The notes: a model not told the origin generated them from the sequence alone. Counted from the first letter of the stretch, positions 24,934 to 35,507 are shown. The stretch is DNA of 50,522 nt from Frankiales bacterium (GCA_025965935.1 JAOPVZ010000106.1:1-50522); one strand, 5' to 3'. Translations and numbers: made by a program.

Positions 24934-26822
24934 CCCCTCCGCAGCCTCGTCGTCCTGCGTCCGGTCGTCCCCGCCCCACCCACCAGCCCGGTCGTCAGCA
25001 GGCCCGGCCCGTCCGCCGACCGGCTCCGCCGCGTGGCCCGGCAGCACGGCGCCGTCCCCGCCGGCGACCGCTGGGCCGTCCGGGCGTGCGACTGCGCAGC
25101 GGTCTGGTCATCCTCGGAGCGGTCGTCCTGCTGCTCGCCGGCCGCCTCGTGCAGCTGCAGGGCCTGCAGCCGCAGGCCTACGCCGACCACGGGGTCCAGC
25201 AGACGCACGTGGTGACCATCCCGGCGCTCCGCGGCAGCGTGCTCGACCGCAACGGCAACGTCCTGGCGCTGTCGGTCCTCAAGAAGAACGTCTACGCAGA
25301 GCCGCGCACGATCGCGGCCGCGACCTGCCAGGTGGGCGCCACCATCCCCTGCGACCCGCAGACCATCGCGGCGAAGATCGCCCCGATGCTGGGTCTCGAC
25401 ACCGCCTCGGTGCAGGCGAAGCTCAGCAACGGCAAGGGCTTCGTCTACCTCAAGCGTGGCGTCGACCCGGCGCTGGCGCAGCAGGTCATCGACCTGTCGC
25501 TGCCGGGCATCGGCCAGGAGAGCACCACCGTCCGCGAGCACCCGTCGAACGGCCTCGCCGCCGGTGTCCTGGGGTTCACGAACTTCGACGGCCAGGGCGT
25601 CGCCGGGATCGAGCAGACCTTCGACAGCGTGCTCGCCGGCACTCCCGGCAAGACGGTCGCGCGCTTCGACGCCCTCGGCCGCGTCATCCCGACCAGCGCC
25701 GACAGCCACGTCGACCCGGTCGCCGGCACCGACGTCCAGCTCACCCTGGACGAGGACCTGCAGTGGTACGCGCAGGACCTGCTCGCCAAGCAGGTCCAGG
25801 CCACCCAGGCGATCAACGGCACCATCGTCGTGATGGACGTGCACACCGGCGAGGTGCTCGCCTTCGCCTCGGCGCCGACCTACAACCCCGACAACGTCAA
25901 GGCGGGTGACAACCCCGCGCTGCCTGGTATCGCTGACGTCTACGAGCCCGGCTCCGTCAACAAGGTCATCACAGCGGCCGCAGCCCTGCAGCGCGGGATC
26001 GTCACCCCCAGCACCGTCATCGACGTGCCGCCCAGCTACAAGGTCAGCAACACCGTCCTGCACGACGCCGAGAAGCACGGCGACGAGCACCTCACCTTCA
26101 CCGGCGTCCTCGCGAAGTCCAGCAACATCGGCACGGTCAAGGTCGCGCAGCAGGTCGGGGTGCAGGGGCTCTACGACACCATGCGCGCCTTCGGCTTCGG
26201 GTCGAAGTCCGGCGTCCAGCTGCCGGCCGACAGCCGGGGCCTGCTGCCCAAGCCGTCCCAGTGGTCCGGCACGTCCATCGCCAACATCCCGATCGGCCAG
26301 GGCGTCTCGACCACCGTCCTGCAGGTCGCCTCGGTCTACGCGACCATCGCCAACGACGGCGTGCGGGTGCAGCCCACCATCGTCAAGGCGGAGCGGGACA
26401 GCGCCGGCCACCCGATCGCCGTACCGGCGCCACCGAGCCGCCGGGTCGTGTCCCCGCAGGTCGCCACGACCATCCGCCAGATGCTTGAGTCGGCCGTCTC
26501 GCTGCAGGGCACCGCGCCGCTGGCGGCGGTGCCCGGTTACCGGGTGTCCGGCAAGACCGGGACCGCCCAGCGGGTCGCCACCAGCGGGCCGAACCAGGGC
26601 CACTACGACGGCACCTACACCTCTTCCTTCGTCGGGATGGCGCCCGCGGACGCCCCCAAGTTCGTCGTGGCCGTGGTGCTGCAGGGCACCGGCAAGAAGG
26701 GGTACTTCGGCGGCACGGTGTCCGCGCCGCTGTTCAGCAAGGTGATGGGCTTCGCGCTCCGCTCCTACGACGTCCCGCCGACCGGCACGGTCCCTCCGCG
26801 GTTCCAGCTCGTCGCGCCCTAG
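24930..26822 (+). CDS. ftsI: Penicillin-binding protein, septal transpeptidase FtsI (PBP3)
   Basis: The 630-residue class B PBP has a Pro/Arg-rich cytosolic N-terminus (about 55 residues), a single membrane helix (LVILGAVVLLLAGRLVQL), a dimerisation domain (LRGSVLDRNGNVLALS) and a transpeptidase domain. The serine triad is complete: SVNK in YEPGSVNKVITAAA, SSN in LAKSSNIGT and KTGT in VSGKTGTAQRV. No PASTA repeats follow. It crosslinks septal peptidoglycan with FtsW. GTG 24930 overlaps the ftsL stop; the track's start at 24387 is a shadow extension. Its TAG stop is also part of a probable -10 box for murE. Confidence 0.95.
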   Translation: MTPPQPRRPASGRPRPTHQPGRQQARPVRRPAPPRGPAARRRPRRRPLGRPGVRLRSGLVILGAVVLLLAGRLVQLQGLQPQAYADHGVQQTHVVTIPALRGSVLDRNGNVLALSVLKKNVYAEPRTIAAATCQVGATIPCDPQTIAAKIAPMLGLDTASVQAKLSNGKGFVYLKRGVDPALAQQVIDLSLPGIGQESTTVREHPSNGLAAGVLGFTNFDGQGVAGIEQTFDSVLAGTPGKTVARFDALGRVIPTSADSHVDPVAGTDVQLTLDEDLQWYAQDLLAKQVQATQAINGTIVVMDVHTGEVLAFASAPTYNPDNVKAGDNPALPGIADVYEPGSVNKVITAAAALQRGIVTPSTVIDVPPSYKVSNTVLHDAEKHGDEHLTFTGVLAKSSNIGTVKVAQQVGVQGLYDTMRAFGFGSKSGVQLPADSRGLLPKPSQWSGTSIANIPIGQGVSTTVLQVASVYATIANDGVRVQPTIVKAERDSAGHPIAVPAPPSRRVVSPQVATTIRQMLESAVSLQGTAPLAAVPGYRVSGKTGTAQRVATSGPNQGHYDGTYTSSFVGMAPADAPKFVVAVVLQGTGKKGYFGGTVSAPLFSKVMGFALRSYDVPPTGTVPPRFQLVAP

Positions 26823-26825
26823 TCT
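26820..26825 (+). promoter_or_regulatory. -10 box for murE, overlapping the ftsI stop codon
   Basis: TAGTCT contains the ftsI TAG stop and ends 7 nt before the murE GTG, the spacing of a leaderless start. It implies an internal promoter in the dcw operon. Confidence 0.45.
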
Positions 26826-26832
26826 CGAACCC

Positions 26833-28290
26833 GTGCTGCGGCCGTCCCACCCGTTGCCGCGCCCTCTCGCAGAGGTGCTCGGCGAGGTCGCCGGGCTCCA
26901 GGTGCGGGGCGACCTCGCAGGCGTGCTCGTGACCGGCTGCACCCACGACTCCCGAGCGGTCCGGCCAGGGGACCTGTACGCCGGGCTGCCGGGCGCCCAC
27001 GCCCACGGCGCCGACTTCGCCGCCCAGGCCGTCGCGGCCGGAGCGGTCGCAGTCCTCACGGACCAGGCGGGCGCAGAGCGGGTCGACGGCGTTCCGGTGC
27101 TCGTCGCGGACGCGCCGCGATCGGTGCTGGGCGAGGTGGCGTCCTGGGTGCACGGCCACCCGTCGCAGGCGCTGCTCGTGCTCGGCGTCACAGGCACCAA
27201 CGGCAAGACGACCACGGCGTTCCTGCTGGAAGCGGGGCTGCGGGCCGCCGGTCACCGCACCGGCCTGCTCGGCACCGTCGTCACGCGCATCGGCGACGAG
27301 GCCGTGCCGAGCACCCGCACCACGCCGGAGGCCACCGACCTGCACGCCCTGTTCGCCACGATGGTGGAGCAGGACGTGTCGGCCGTCGCGATGGAGGTCA
27401 GCTCGCACGCACTCGCGCTGGGACGGGTCGACGGGGTGCGGTTCGACGTCGCGGCTTTCACGAACCTGTCGCAGGACCACCTGGACTTCCACGCCGACAT
27501 GGAGGACTACTTCCGGGCGAAGGCGTCGCTGTTCACACCTGCCCGCACCGACCGGGGAGTCGTCAACGGCGACGACCCCTTCGGGCAGCGGCTGCTCGCC
27601 GACCCGCTGGTGCCGCTGGTGTCGTTCGGCGCCAAGGGCGACTGGGCTGTGAGTGACGTGGAGCTGCGCACCGACGGCAGTGCCTTCCGGCTCGTCGGGC
27701 CGGACGTCGACGTCACCGCTGGCGTCCGGCTGCCGGGAGAGTTCAACGTCAGCAACGCCGCGGCAGCGATCGTCTCGCTCGTGCAGGCGGGGGTGCCCGT
27801 GGCTGCGGCGGTCGACGGCGTGGCCGGCCTTCCCGGCGTACCGGGCCGGATGGAGAGGGTCGACGAGGGACAGCCCTTCACCGCGCTCGTCGACTACGCG
27901 CACACACCTGAGGCCGTCCAGACGCTGCTGCGCTCGGTGCGCGAGGTGACGCCCGGACGCGTCATCGTGGTGCTGGGCTGCGGCGGCGACCGCGACCGGG
28001 GCAAGCGGCCGCTGATGGGGCGAGCCGCCGTCGAGGGCGCCGACGTCGCGGTGCTCACCAGCGACAACCCGCGCAGCGAGGACCCGCTCGCGATCCTCGC
28101 CGAGATGGGCCAGCCCGAGGCCGTGCACGAGGTTGACCGTCGCAAGGCGATCGCCCTGGCGGTCGCGATGGCACGACCAGGCGACGCCGTCGTGGTCGCC
28201 GGCAAGGGGCACGAGAGCGGCCAGGAGGTCGACGGGATCGTGACCCCGTTCGACGACCGCGAGGTCCTTCGCGAGGTGCTGTCCTCGTGA
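26833..28290 (+). CDS. murE: UDP-MurNAc-L-Ala-D-Glu: diaminopimelate ligase
   Basis: The 485-residue Mur ligase has an N-terminal UDP-binding domain (THDSRAVRPGDLYAGLPG), ATPase motif [24 protein letters not shown] substrate loop, MEVSSHALALGR and C-terminal domain with SDNPRSEDP. The DNPR motif marks diaminopimelate rather than lysine specificity. It adds the third residue of the peptidoglycan stem in the cytoplasm. GTG 26833 follows ftsI by 10 bp with no ribosome binding site but a TAGTCT box at leaderless spacing. It overlaps the murF remnant by GTGA. Confidence 0.96.
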   Translation: MLRPSHPLPRPLAEVLGEVAGLQVRGDLAGVLVTGCTHDSRAVRPGDLYAGLPGAHAHGADFAAQAVAAGAVAVLTDQAGAERVDGVPVLVADAPRSVLGEVASWVHGHPSQALLVLGVTGTNGKTTTAFLLEAGLRAAGHRTGLLGTVVTRIGDEAVPSTRTTPEATDLHALFATMVEQDVSAVAMEVSSHALALGRVDGVRFDVAAFTNLSQDHLDFHADMEDYFRAKASLFTPARTDRGVVNGDDPFGQRLLADPLVPLVSFGAKGDWAVSDVELRTDGSAFRLVGPDVDVTAGVRLPGEFNVSNAAAAIVSLVQAGVPVAAAVDGVAGLPGVPGRMERVDEGQPFTALVDYAHTPEAVQTLLRSVREVTPGRVIVVLGCGGDRDRGKRPLMGRAAVEGADVAVLTSDNPRSEDPLAILAEMGQPEAVHEVDRRKAIALAVAMARPGDAVVVAGKGHESGQEVDGIVTPFDDREVLREVLSS

Positions 28291-28667
28291 CGGCCCGGGT
28301 GGTCGCCCCCCAGCTGGACCAGCTGCGCGAGGGGCTGCGGGACCTCGCCATCGCCAGCGACGGCAAGACGCGCCGCACCTTCGCGGTGCTCGGCACCCTG
28401 CCCGGCAGCCGGGAGGCGCTGATGGAGCTGGGTCGCCTGGTCGTCCGGCTCGACATCACGTCGCTGGTCGTGGTCGGCGAGGCGGGACCGGTCCATGCGG
28501 GCGCTGTCCTGGAGGGCTCGTGGGGCCAGGAGTCGCGACACGTCGAGACCGAAGGCGACGCCCTCACACTGTTGACGGCCGAGCTTCGGGACGATGACGT
28601 CGTGCTCGTCTCCGGTCTGCCCGCAGTCGCCCGTGCCCTCGGCGCTGCCCCCGAGGCCGCGCTGTGA
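28287..28667 (+). CDS. Stand-alone MurF C-terminal-domain ORF (murF remnant)
   Basis: The 126-residue ORF occupies the exact murF slot between murE and mraY and overlaps both by 4 nt (GTGA at each end). Its sequence follows only the C-terminal domain of MurF: a LREGLRDLA helix, then [12 protein letters not shown] (where MurF has the VGDM/LGDMLELG strand), [20 protein letters not shown], a variable segment, [20 protein letters not shown] and VARAL. The UDP-binding domain and the ATPase domain with GTNGKT are absent, as is the DAYNANP motif, so it cannot be a MurF ligase. The reading frame is clean with normal GC-rich codon use and coupled starts, arguing for expression rather than decay. MurF is essential, so a full copy must lie elsewhere. 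This may be a pseudogene-like relic or a repurposed regulatory domain. Confidence 0.8.
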   Translation: MTARVVAPQLDQLREGLRDLAIASDGKTRRTFAVLGTLPGSREALMELGRLVVRLDITSLVVVGEAGPVHAGAVLEGSWGQESRHVETEGDALTLLTAELRDDDVVLVSGLPAVARALGAAPEAAL

Positions 28668-29749
28668 TCTCGGTCCTCACCGCGGCGATCAGCGCGCTGA
28701 TCATCAGCCTGCTCGGGACACCCGCCGTCGTGCGCTTCTTCCGGCGGAAGGGGTACGGCCAGGAGATCCGCGAGGACGGTCCGGCCAGCCACGCCACCAA
28801 GCGCGGCACCCCGACGATGGGCGGCACGGTCATCCTGCTCGCGACCTTCGTCGGGTACCTCGTGGCGCACCTCATCGCGCTGCGGAACCCCGGTCGTGGC
28901 CCGACGGCGAGCGGCCTGCTCGTCCTCGGCCTGATGGGCTCGCTCGGCCTCGTCGGCTTCCTCGACGACTTCATCAAGATCCGCAAGCAGCGGTCGCTGG
29001 GGCTCACGGCCATCGCGAAGTTCGGCGGGCAGCTCGTGACCGGCGTGGGCTTCGCCCTGCTCTGCATGCAGTTCAAGAACCACAACACGCACCTCACCCC
29101 CGCGTCGACGCACCTGTCCTTCGTCCGGGACTACAAGGCCTGGTCGCTGGGAACGATCGGCTTCGTCGTGTTCGCCTACCTCGTGATCACCGCGATGTCG
29201 AACGCCGTCAACCTCACCGACGGGCTGGACGGCCTGGCCTCCGGCTCGATGGTGATGGTCCTGGCGTCGTACGTGATCATCGCCTTCTGGCAGTTCGGGA
29301 ACGCCTGCACGACGAAGGCGACGGCCGGTTGCTACCAGGCGCGCGACCCGCTCGACCTCGCACTGGTGGCCGCGGCAGCGATGGGCGCCTGCTTCGGCTT
29401 CCTGTGGTGGAACGCCTCACCGGCGAAGATCTTCATGGGCGACACCGGCTCGCTGTCGCTCGGCGGCCTGCTCGCCGGGTTGGCGATCACCACCCGCACC
29501 GAACTGCTGCTCGTGGTCATCGGCGGGCTGTTCGTCATCGAGACGCTGTCCGTGGTCATCCAGGTCGGCTTCTTCAAGCTCACCAGGAAACGGGTCTTCA
29601 ACATGGCCCCGATCCACCACCACTTCGAGCTGGCGGGCTGGGTGGAGAACACGGTGATCGTGCGCTTCTGGATCATCTGCGGGCTCGCCGTCGCGTTCGG
29701 GCTCGGCCTGTTCTACGCCGAGTTCCTGTCCAACGGGCCGCTCGGTTGA
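28664..29749 (+). CDS. mraY: Phospho-MurNAc-pentapeptide transferase
   Basis: The 361-residue membrane enzyme has about ten helices and the MraY signatures [19 protein letters not shown] (Mg-binding Asp pair), [27 protein letters not shown] and MAPIHHHFE. It makes lipid I at the cytoplasmic face from UDP-MurNAc-pentapeptide and undecaprenyl phosphate. The GTG start 28664 overlaps the preceding ORF (GTGA), and its own TGA overlaps the TTG of murD. A short Cys-containing loop ([16 protein letters not shown]) between helices is longer than in E. coli. Confidence 0.97.
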   Translation: MISVLTAAISALIISLLGTPAVVRFFRRKGYGQEIREDGPASHATKRGTPTMGGTVILLATFVGYLVAHLIALRNPGRGPTASGLLVLGLMGSLGLVGFLDDFIKIRKQRSLGLTAIAKFGGQLVTGVGFALLCMQFKNHNTHLTPASTHLSFVRDYKAWSLGTIGFVVFAYLVITAMSNAVNLTDGLDGLASGSMVMVLASYVIIAFWQFGNACTTKATAGCYQARDPLDLALVAAAAMGACFGFLWWNASPAKIFMGDTGSLSLGGLLAGLAITTRTELLLVVIGGLFVIETLSVVIQVGFFKLTRKRVFNMAPIHHHFELAGWVENTVIVRFWIICGLAVAFGLGLFYAEFLSNGPLG

Positions 29750-31071
29750 CCGACTGGCACGGCCTTCCGGTCACTGTCGCGGGTGCGGGAGTGTCGGGTA
29801 CGGCGGCAGCGCGGGTGCTCCGGGACCTGGGCGCCCGGGTCACGGTGGTCGACGACAGGGCCGAGGACCTCGACGACTTCCCGGTGCAGCGGACCCTGCC
29901 TGACGAGCTCGCGCTGGTCGTCACGTCACCAGGCTTCCGGCCGACCGTCCCGATGCTGGTCGAGGCAGCCTCGCGAGGAGTCGAGGTCATCGGTGAGGTC
30001 GAGCTGGCCTGGAGGCTGAGAGGCCCGGCGGCCGCTCCCTGGCTGGCGCTGACCGGCACCAACGGCAAGACCACGACGGTGAAGATGCTCGAGGCGATGC
30101 TCTCTGCCGCCGGCCATCGCACGGTCGCCGCAGGCAACGTCGGGCTGCCGTTGCTCGAGGCCGTCCTGGACGACTACGACGTGCTGGCCGTCGAGCTCTC
30201 GAGCTTCCAGCTGCACTGGTCGTCGACGGTCCGGCCGCACACCGGGGCGATCCTGAACGTGGCGGACGACCACACCGACTGGCACGGCTCCTTCCAGCAG
30301 TACGCCCTGGCCAAGGCCCGCATCTTCGACGCCGACGTGTCCCTCGGGAACGCTGACGACGAGGTGGTGCGGACGCTGCTCAACCGGGCGCGCGGCCGGC
30401 GGGTCACGTTCACCCTTCAGTCACCCCGGCCGGGCGAGGTGGGCGTCGTGGAGGAACTGCTCATCGATCGCGCCTTCCCCGACGTGCCAGGCGAAGCGAC
30501 GGAGCTCGCCACGCTCGGCGACATCCCGGTGCCGGGCGATCACAACGTCGCCAACGCGCTCGCCGCCGCAGCGATGGCGAGGTCGTTCGGGGTGCCGGCC
30601 GACGCCGTCCGCACCGGCCTGCAGGCCTTCGTCCCCGAGGCGCACCGCAACGCCCTCGTCGCGGACGTCGACGGCATCGCGTGGGTCGACGACAGCAAGG
30701 CGACCAACCCGCACGCCGCGGCCGCGTCCCTGGCGGCCTACGCCTCCGTGGTGTGGATCGCCGGGGGACTGCTCAAGGGCGCCGACGTCGACGACCTGGT
30801 CCGCCAGGCAGCGCCGCGGTTGCGCGCGGCAGTGCTGCTCGGGACAGACCGGGCTGTCCTGCGGGAGGCGCTCGAGCGACACGCGCCGGATGTCCCCGTC
30901 GTCGAGGTGTCGCGCCTCGACACTGGAGCCATGCAGGAGGCCGTCGCGGCGGCCCGGTCGCTGGCGCGCCCGGGCGATACCGTCCTGCTCGCCCCGGCGG
31001 CGGCCTCGATGGACTGCTTCACGGACTACAAGCAGCGCGGCGACCTGTTCGCGGAGGCGGTGCGGTCTTGA
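29746..31071 (+). CDS. murD: UDP-MurNAc-L-alanine: D-glutamate ligase
   Basis: The 441-residue Mur ligase opens [22 protein letters not shown] (Rossmann-like UDP domain), with ATPase motif [14 protein letters not shown] (about residue 100), [25 protein letters not shown] and the C-terminal [13 protein letters not shown], ending [18 protein letters not shown], which is characteristic of MurD. It adds D-Glu to UDP-MurNAc-L-Ala. The only sensible start is TTG 29746, overlapping the mraY TGA (TTGA); the next in-frame GTG is inside the nucleotide-binding loop. The track's start at 28594 is a shadow. Confidence 0.95.
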   Translation: MTDWHGLPVTVAGAGVSGTAAARVLRDLGARVTVVDDRAEDLDDFPVQRTLPDELALVVTSPGFRPTVPMLVEAASRGVEVIGEVELAWRLRGPAAAPWLALTGTNGKTTTVKMLEAMLSAAGHRTVAAGNVGLPLLEAVLDDYDVLAVELSSFQLHWSSTVRPHTGAILNVADDHTDWHGSFQQYALAKARIFDADVSLGNADDEVVRTLLNRARGRRVTFTLQSPRPGEVGVVEELLIDRAFPDVPGEATELATLGDIPVPGDHNVANALAAAAMARSFGVPADAVRTGLQAFVPEAHRNALVADVDGIAWVDDSKATNPHAAAASLAAYASVVWIAGGLLKGADVDDLVRQAAPRLRAAVLLGTDRAVLREALERHAPDVPVVEVSRLDTGAMQEAVAAARSLARPGDTVLLAPAAASMDCFTDYKQRGDLFAEAVRS

Positions 31072-32327
31072 AGGAGCAGCCGCGCACCTCGGTGCTGCAG
31101 GGTCCTCTCGCGTCGTACTACCTGGTGCTCGTCAGCACGGGGCTGCTGCTCGCCATCGGCTTCATCATGGTGCTGTCCGCGTCGAGCGTCCGGGCCTACT
31201 CGACCTACGGCTCGGTCTTCGCGATCGCCGTCAAGCAGGGCGTCTTCATCGCCATCGGACTGCCCGCGATGTGGCTCGGCTCGCGCATCCCCGTACGGGT
31301 CTACCGCCGCTGCGGACTGCCGGTGCTGCTGGCGGCACTGGTCCTGCTCGTCGCGGTCCTCGTGCCGGGTATCGGGCGCAACGTGGACGGGGCACGGCGG
31401 TGGATCCCGCTGCCGATGGGCTTCAACCTGCAGCCGTCGGAGCTGGCCAAGCTGGGACTCGCGCTGTGGGGCGCCGACCTGCTGGTGCGCAAGCGCAAGC
31501 TGCTGGGGGAGTGGAAGCACCTGCTCGTACCCCTCGTGCCCGTCGTGGGTCTCGTCGCGGTGCTCGTCATGCTCGAGCCCGACATGGGCACGACGATCGT
31601 CGTCTCCGCCGTCCTCATGGCGCTGCTGTGGGTGGTGGGGGCACCGGGTCGGGTCTTCGGCGCCCTGCTGACTGTCGCCCTCACGCTCGGCGCACTGCTC
31701 GCGGTCGCCGAGCCCTACCGGCTGCGCCGCCTCACCTCGTTCAGCGACCCGTGCTCCGCCACGCACCGCCTCGACCAGGGCTTCCAGGCCTGTCAGGGGC
31801 TGCAGGCCCTCAACACCGGCGGGCTGTTCGGCCTCGGCCTCGGGGCGTCCCGTGAGAAGTGGGCGGGCGGCCTGCCGAACCCCTACACCGACTACGTCTT
31901 CGCCATCATCGGCGAGGAGCTCGGCCTGCTCGGCACCCTCACCGTGCTCCTGCTCTTCGCCATCCTGACCTACGCCGGCGTGCGCATCGCGAAGCGCACC
32001 AACGAGCCGTTCGCCCGGCTCGCCGCGACCGGCATCACGGTCTGGATCGCCGTGCAGGCGCTGGTGAACATGGCGACCGTCGTCGGCCTGGTGCCGATCA
32101 CCGGCATCCCGCTGCCGCTCATCTCCTTCGGCGGATCGGCCCTCATCCTCACGCTGTTCGGCCTCGGCATGCTGCTGTCGTTCGCCCGCACCGAGCCGGG
32201 TGCGCAGAAGGCGCTCGCCGCACGCAGGGGGATCGTCCGCTCCCGCGTGCTCAGGCGATCGGCCGCCGTCCCGCGGCAGCGCCGTCCCGCACCGGCCGCC
32301 CGCCGGCCGGCCACCCGCACGAGGTGA
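31068..32327 (+). CDS. ftsW: Septal peptidoglycan glycosyltransferase FtsW (SEDS)
   Basis: The 419-residue SEDS protein has about ten helices. Diagnostic blocks are [34 protein letters not shown] (with the catalytic-type Asp in the long outer loop after [17 protein letters not shown]), [16 protein letters not shown], and [21 protein letters not shown]. It polymerises lipid II with FtsI at the septum. The start is TTG 31068 overlapping the murD stop (TTGA). The C-terminal cytosolic tail is Arg/Pro-rich (about 45 residues), as is common in actinobacteria where it contacts FtsZ. Confidence 0.95.
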   Translation: MKEQPRTSVLQGPLASYYLVLVSTGLLLAIGFIMVLSASSVRAYSTYGSVFAIAVKQGVFIAIGLPAMWLGSRIPVRVYRRCGLPVLLAALVLLVAVLVPGIGRNVDGARRWIPLPMGFNLQPSELAKLGLALWGADLLVRKRKLLGEWKHLLVPLVPVVGLVAVLVMLEPDMGTTIVVSAVLMALLWVVGAPGRVFGALLTVALTLGALLAVAEPYRLRRLTSFSDPCSATHRLDQGFQACQGLQALNTGGLFGLGLGASREKWAGGLPNPYTDYVFAIIGEELGLLGTLTVLLLFAILTYAGVRIAKRTNEPFARLAATGITVWIAVQALVNMATVVGLVPITGIPLPLISFGGSALILTLFGLGMLLSFARTEPGAQKALAARRGIVRSRVLRRSAAVPRQRRPAPAARRPATRTR

Positions 32328-32329
32328 GC

Positions 32330-33409
32330 ATGCACGTCGTCCTCGCCGGCGGCGGAACGGCCGGGCACGTCGAGCCCCTCCTCAACACGGCCGACGCGCT
32401 GAAGCGCCGTGACCCCGCGATCGGTGCCACCGTGCTCGGTACGGCGGAAGGGCTCGAGTCCCGCCTGGTGCCGCTGCGTGGGTACGAGCTCTCAGTGGTC
32501 CCGAAGGTGCCGTTGCCGCGTCGCCCGACCCCCGACCTGCTGCGCGTGCCGGGCCGGCTGAGGGCGGCCGTCAAGGCCGCCGGCCGGCACCTCGACGAGG
32601 TCGACGCGACCGTCGTGGTCGGCTTCGGCGGTTACGTCTCCGTGCCCGCCTACCTGGCGGCCCGTCGGCGCCGCATCCCGGTCGTCGTGCACGAGGCCAA
32701 CGCGCGGGCCGGCATCGCCAACCGGCTCGGGGCCCGCTGGGCGGTGGCAGTCGCTGCGGCCGTCGAGGGCACTGGACTGCCTGGTGCGCAGGTGATCGGG
32801 ATGCCGCTGCGTCAGTCGATCGCGCAGCTGGACCGCAGCGCACGCAGGACCGAGTCGCGGGCCGCCTTCGGCCTCGGTGACGGGCCCGTGCTGCTGGTCA
32901 CCGGCGGTTCGCAAGGAGCGCGCCGCATCAACACGGCGGTCGTCGACGCCGCGCCAGCCCTCGCGCAGGCCGGCGTGCAGGTGCTGCAGGTCACCGGCCC
33001 GCGCAACGTCGACGAGGTGCGCCGCGCGCTGGGGGATGCGCCGCCCACGCACCACGTGCTCGACTACGTCGACGGGATGGACTCCGCCTACGCAGCCTGC
33101 GATCTGGTGCTCTGCCGCGCCGGCGCGATGACCTGCGCCGAGCTGGCCGCTGTCGGCCTGCCCGCCGTCTATGCGCCGCTGCCGATCGGCAACGGGGAGC
33201 AGGCCCTCAACGCCCGCCCGACGGTCGACGCCGGTGGTGGGCTCCTCGTGGACGACGCCGACCTCGACGGGCACTGGATCAGCGAACACGTACTGCCGCT
33301 GCTGCTCGACAGCAGCAAGCTGTCGGACATGTCGCTGGCCGCCCGCCGTCTCGGTCATCCAAGGGCCGACGAGGACCTGGCCGACCTCGTGCTGGCGGCG
33401 AGCCGATGA
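32330..33409 (+). CDS. murG: UDP-GlcNAc: lipid I GlcNAc transferase MurG
   Basis: The 359-residue GT28 glycosyltransferase has the N-terminal glycine loop [62 protein letters not shown] and the C-terminal donor site [34 protein letters not shown]. It converts lipid I to lipid II on the inner face of the membrane. Two starts are possible: ATG 32330 with GAGG 5 nt upstream (chosen), or GTG 32324, which would overlap the ftsW stop by GTGA like most of the neighbours. The stop overlaps murC by ATGA. Confidence 0.95.
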   Translation: MHVVLAGGGTAGHVEPLLNTADALKRRDPAIGATVLGTAEGLESRLVPLRGYELSVVPKVPLPRRPTPDLLRVPGRLRAAVKAAGRHLDEVDATVVVGFGGYVSVPAYLAARRRRIPVVVHEANARAGIANRLGARWAVAVAAAVEGTGLPGAQVIGMPLRQSIAQLDRSARRTESRAAFGLGDGPVLLVTGGSQGARRINTAVVDAAPALAQAGVQVLQVTGPRNVDEVRRALGDAPPTHHVLDYVDGMDSAYAACDLVLCRAGAMTCAELAAVGLPAVYAPLPIGNGEQALNARPTVDAGGGLLVDDADLDGHWISEHVLPLLLDSSKLSDMSLAARRLGHPRADEDLADLVLAASR

Positions 33410-34776
33410 CCCGGGTGCACTTCGTCGGCATCGGTGGCGCCGGCATGAGCGGCATCGCCCGGGTGCTCCTGGCGCGCGGCACCGCCGTGTCCGGCAGTGA
33501 TGCCAAGGACTCCGTGGCGCTCGCCTCGCTGCGCGCCCTCGGCGCGGACGTCCACGTCGGACACGACCCGGCGCACGTCCAGGGCGCCGACGTGGTCGTC
33601 GTCTCCACTGCCATCCGCGAGACCAACCCTGAGCTGGTCGCCGCCCGGGCCGCCGGCATCCGGGTGCAGCGCCGGGCGGAGGCGCTGGCCGAGCTGCTGG
33701 TCGGCTACCGCGCCGTGGCGGTGGCCGGCACCCACGGCAAGACGTCGACGACGTCGATGCTGACTGTTGCCGCGCAGCACTGCGGCGTCGACCCGTCCTT
33801 CGCCATCGGAGGCGACCTCAACGAGGCCGGCAGCAACGCCCACCACGGCAGCGGTGACCTGTTCGTCGTGGAGGCGGACGAGAGCGACGGCAGCTTCCTC
33901 GTGTACGCGCCGCACGCCGCGATCGTCACCAACGTCGAGCCCGACCACCTCGACCACCACGGCACTGCCGAGGCCTACGAGCAGGTGTTCCGCGACTTCG
34001 TCGACACCGTCACGGGGTTCGTCGTGATGTCCGCCGACGACCCGGGTGCGCGGGCGCTGGCGTCCTACGCCCGCGGCCGTGGGCTCGACGTGCACACCTA
34101 CGGAACCGCCGCCGACGCCGACCTCCGGATGCACGAGCTGGTCGCGAGCGGCGGCTCTTCGTCGTACGAAGCAGTGCTGCGCGGACGTCGACTGGGGACG
34201 GTGCTGCTCCCGGTGGCGGGACAGCACATGGCCCGCAACAGCGCGGCTGCGCTGCTCACCGGGGTGCAGCTCGGACTGCCCCACAGTCAGCTGATCGAGG
34301 GCCTCGCGGGCTTCAGCGGCGTGCGGCGTCGGATGGAGCTCAAGGGGTCCGCCGCGGGCATCCGCGTCTACGACGACTACGCGCACCACCCCACGGAGGT
34401 ACGCGCCCAGCTCGAGGCCGCGCGCGGCATGACCGGCGGCGGGCGACTCATCGCCGTCTTCCAACCGCACATGTACTCGCGCACCGCGACCTTCGCGGAT
34501 GCCTTCGGCTCGGCACTGGCGTTGGCCGACGAGGTCGTCGTGATGGACGTCTACGGCGCGCGTGAGGACCCGGTGCCCGGCGTCACCGGTGGGCTGGTCG
34601 CCGCGGCAGTCCGGCTGCCGGCCGAGCACGTCCTGTTCGAGCCGTCCTGGACTGCGGTGCCCGATGCCGTCGTGTCGCGCGCCGTCGCGGGCGATCTCGT
34701 GCTCACACTCGGAGCAGGGGACGTCACGCAGATCGGCCCTGAGGTGCTGCGACTGCTCGAGGGGGGTGCGGAGTGA
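33406..34776 (+). CDS. murC: UDP-MurNAc: L-alanine ligase
   Basis: The 456-residue Mur ligase has the MurC opening [18 protein letters not shown], ATPase motif [39 protein letters not shown] and [15 protein letters not shown]. It starts the peptide stem by adding L-Ala. ATG 33406 overlaps the murG stop. Presence of murC here, between murG and ftsQ, is the Mycobacterium-type arrangement; Streptomyces keeps murC outside the cluster. Confidence 0.96.
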   Translation: MTRVHFVGIGGAGMSGIARVLLARGTAVSGSDAKDSVALASLRALGADVHVGHDPAHVQGADVVVVSTAIRETNPELVAARAAGIRVQRRAEALAELLVGYRAVAVAGTHGKTSTTSMLTVAAQHCGVDPSFAIGGDLNEAGSNAHHGSGDLFVVEADESDGSFLVYAPHAAIVTNVEPDHLDHHGTAEAYEQVFRDFVDTVTGFVVMSADDPGARALASYARGRGLDVHTYGTAADADLRMHELVASGGSSSYEAVLRGRRLGTVLLPVAGQHMARNSAAALLTGVQLGLPHSQLIEGLAGFSGVRRRMELKGSAAGIRVYDDYAHHPTEVRAQLEAARGMTGGGRLIAVFQPHMYSRTATFADAFGSALALADEVVVMDVYGAREDPVPGVTGGLVAAAVRLPAEHVLFEPSWTAVPDAVVSRAVAGDLVLTLGAGDVTQIGPEVLRLLEGGAE

Positions 34777-35507
34777 GCAAGATGCCGCGCGTCGTCTCCG
34801 CGACGCCGCGCCTCAAGGCACGCGCGGAGGCAGCGCGTCGCGAGCGCCGTGGTGCCTGGTTGCGCCGGATCGGCTGGGCCGCAGCGGGTCTGGTGCCGCT
34901 CGGTCTGCTCGCATGGGTGCTGCTCGGGTCGTCGCTGCTCGGCGTGCACCGCGTCGTCGTCCTGGGCGAGCACCGGCTGACGGCGGCCGAGGTGCAGCGG
35001 GCCGTCGACGTCGCGCAAGGCACGCCGCTCGCCCGGGTCGACACGGCAGCCGTCGCACGGCGGGTGCGCGCCCTCGACGCCGTCGCGTCGGTCTCGGTGA
35101 CCCGGTCATGGCCGAACAGCCTGCGGGTGGCCGTGGTCGAGCGAACAGCGGCAGTCGCGGTACCTGACGGGAAGCGGTTCGACCTCCTCGACGACTCCGG
35201 CGTGCACTTCGACACGGTGTCGGTGCCGCCGCGGGGTGTCGTGCGCCTGCAGGGCACCTCCGACGCGGACGCGCGCCAGGCGGCGCTGCAGGTGGTGCGC
35301 AGCCTGCCACTCGCGCTGCGGAGGGTCGTGTGGGTGGTGCGCGCGTCGTCGCCGCAGCAGGTGTCACTGGTGCTGCGTGGCAACCGGGTGGTGATCTGGG
35401 GAAGCGCTGACCAGTCGTCGCAGAAGGCCGCCGCCGCTCTGGCCCTGCTGAAGCTGCCGGGCCGCACCTACGACGTGAGCAGCCCCTCGGTGGTCACCCG
35501 GAGGTGA
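34773..35507 (+). CDS. ftsQ: Cell-division protein FtsQ
   Basis: The 244-residue bitopic protein has a basic cytosolic N-terminus of about 30 residues, one helix (WAAAGLVPLGLLAWVLLG), then a POTRA domain (LLGVHRVVVLGEHRLTAAEVQRAV...ARVDTAAVARRV, VASVSVTRSWPNSLRVAVVERTA), followed by the beta domain. It recruits FtsB and FtsL. GTG 34773 overlaps the murC stop (GTGA). The following 158 bp (35508-35665) hold only the repeat described separately. Confidence 0.94.
   Translation: MSKMPRVVSATPRLKARAEAARRERRGAWLRRIGWAAAGLVPLGLLAWVLLGSSLLGVHRVVVLGEHRLTAAEVQRAVDVAQGTPLARVDTAAVARRVRALDAVASVSVTRSWPNSLRVAVVERTAAVAVPDGKRFDLLDDSGVHFDTVSVPPRGVVRLQGTSDADARQAALQVVRSLPLALRRVVWVVRASSPQQVSLVLRGNRVVIWGSADQSSQKAAAALALLKLPGRTYDVSSPSVVTRR

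Noticed and set aside
28287-28667. Frameshifted full-length murF
   Set aside because: There is no room: murE and mraY are both full length and overlap this ORF directly, and no Mur ATPase motif is found in any frame nearby other than those of murE, murD and murC.
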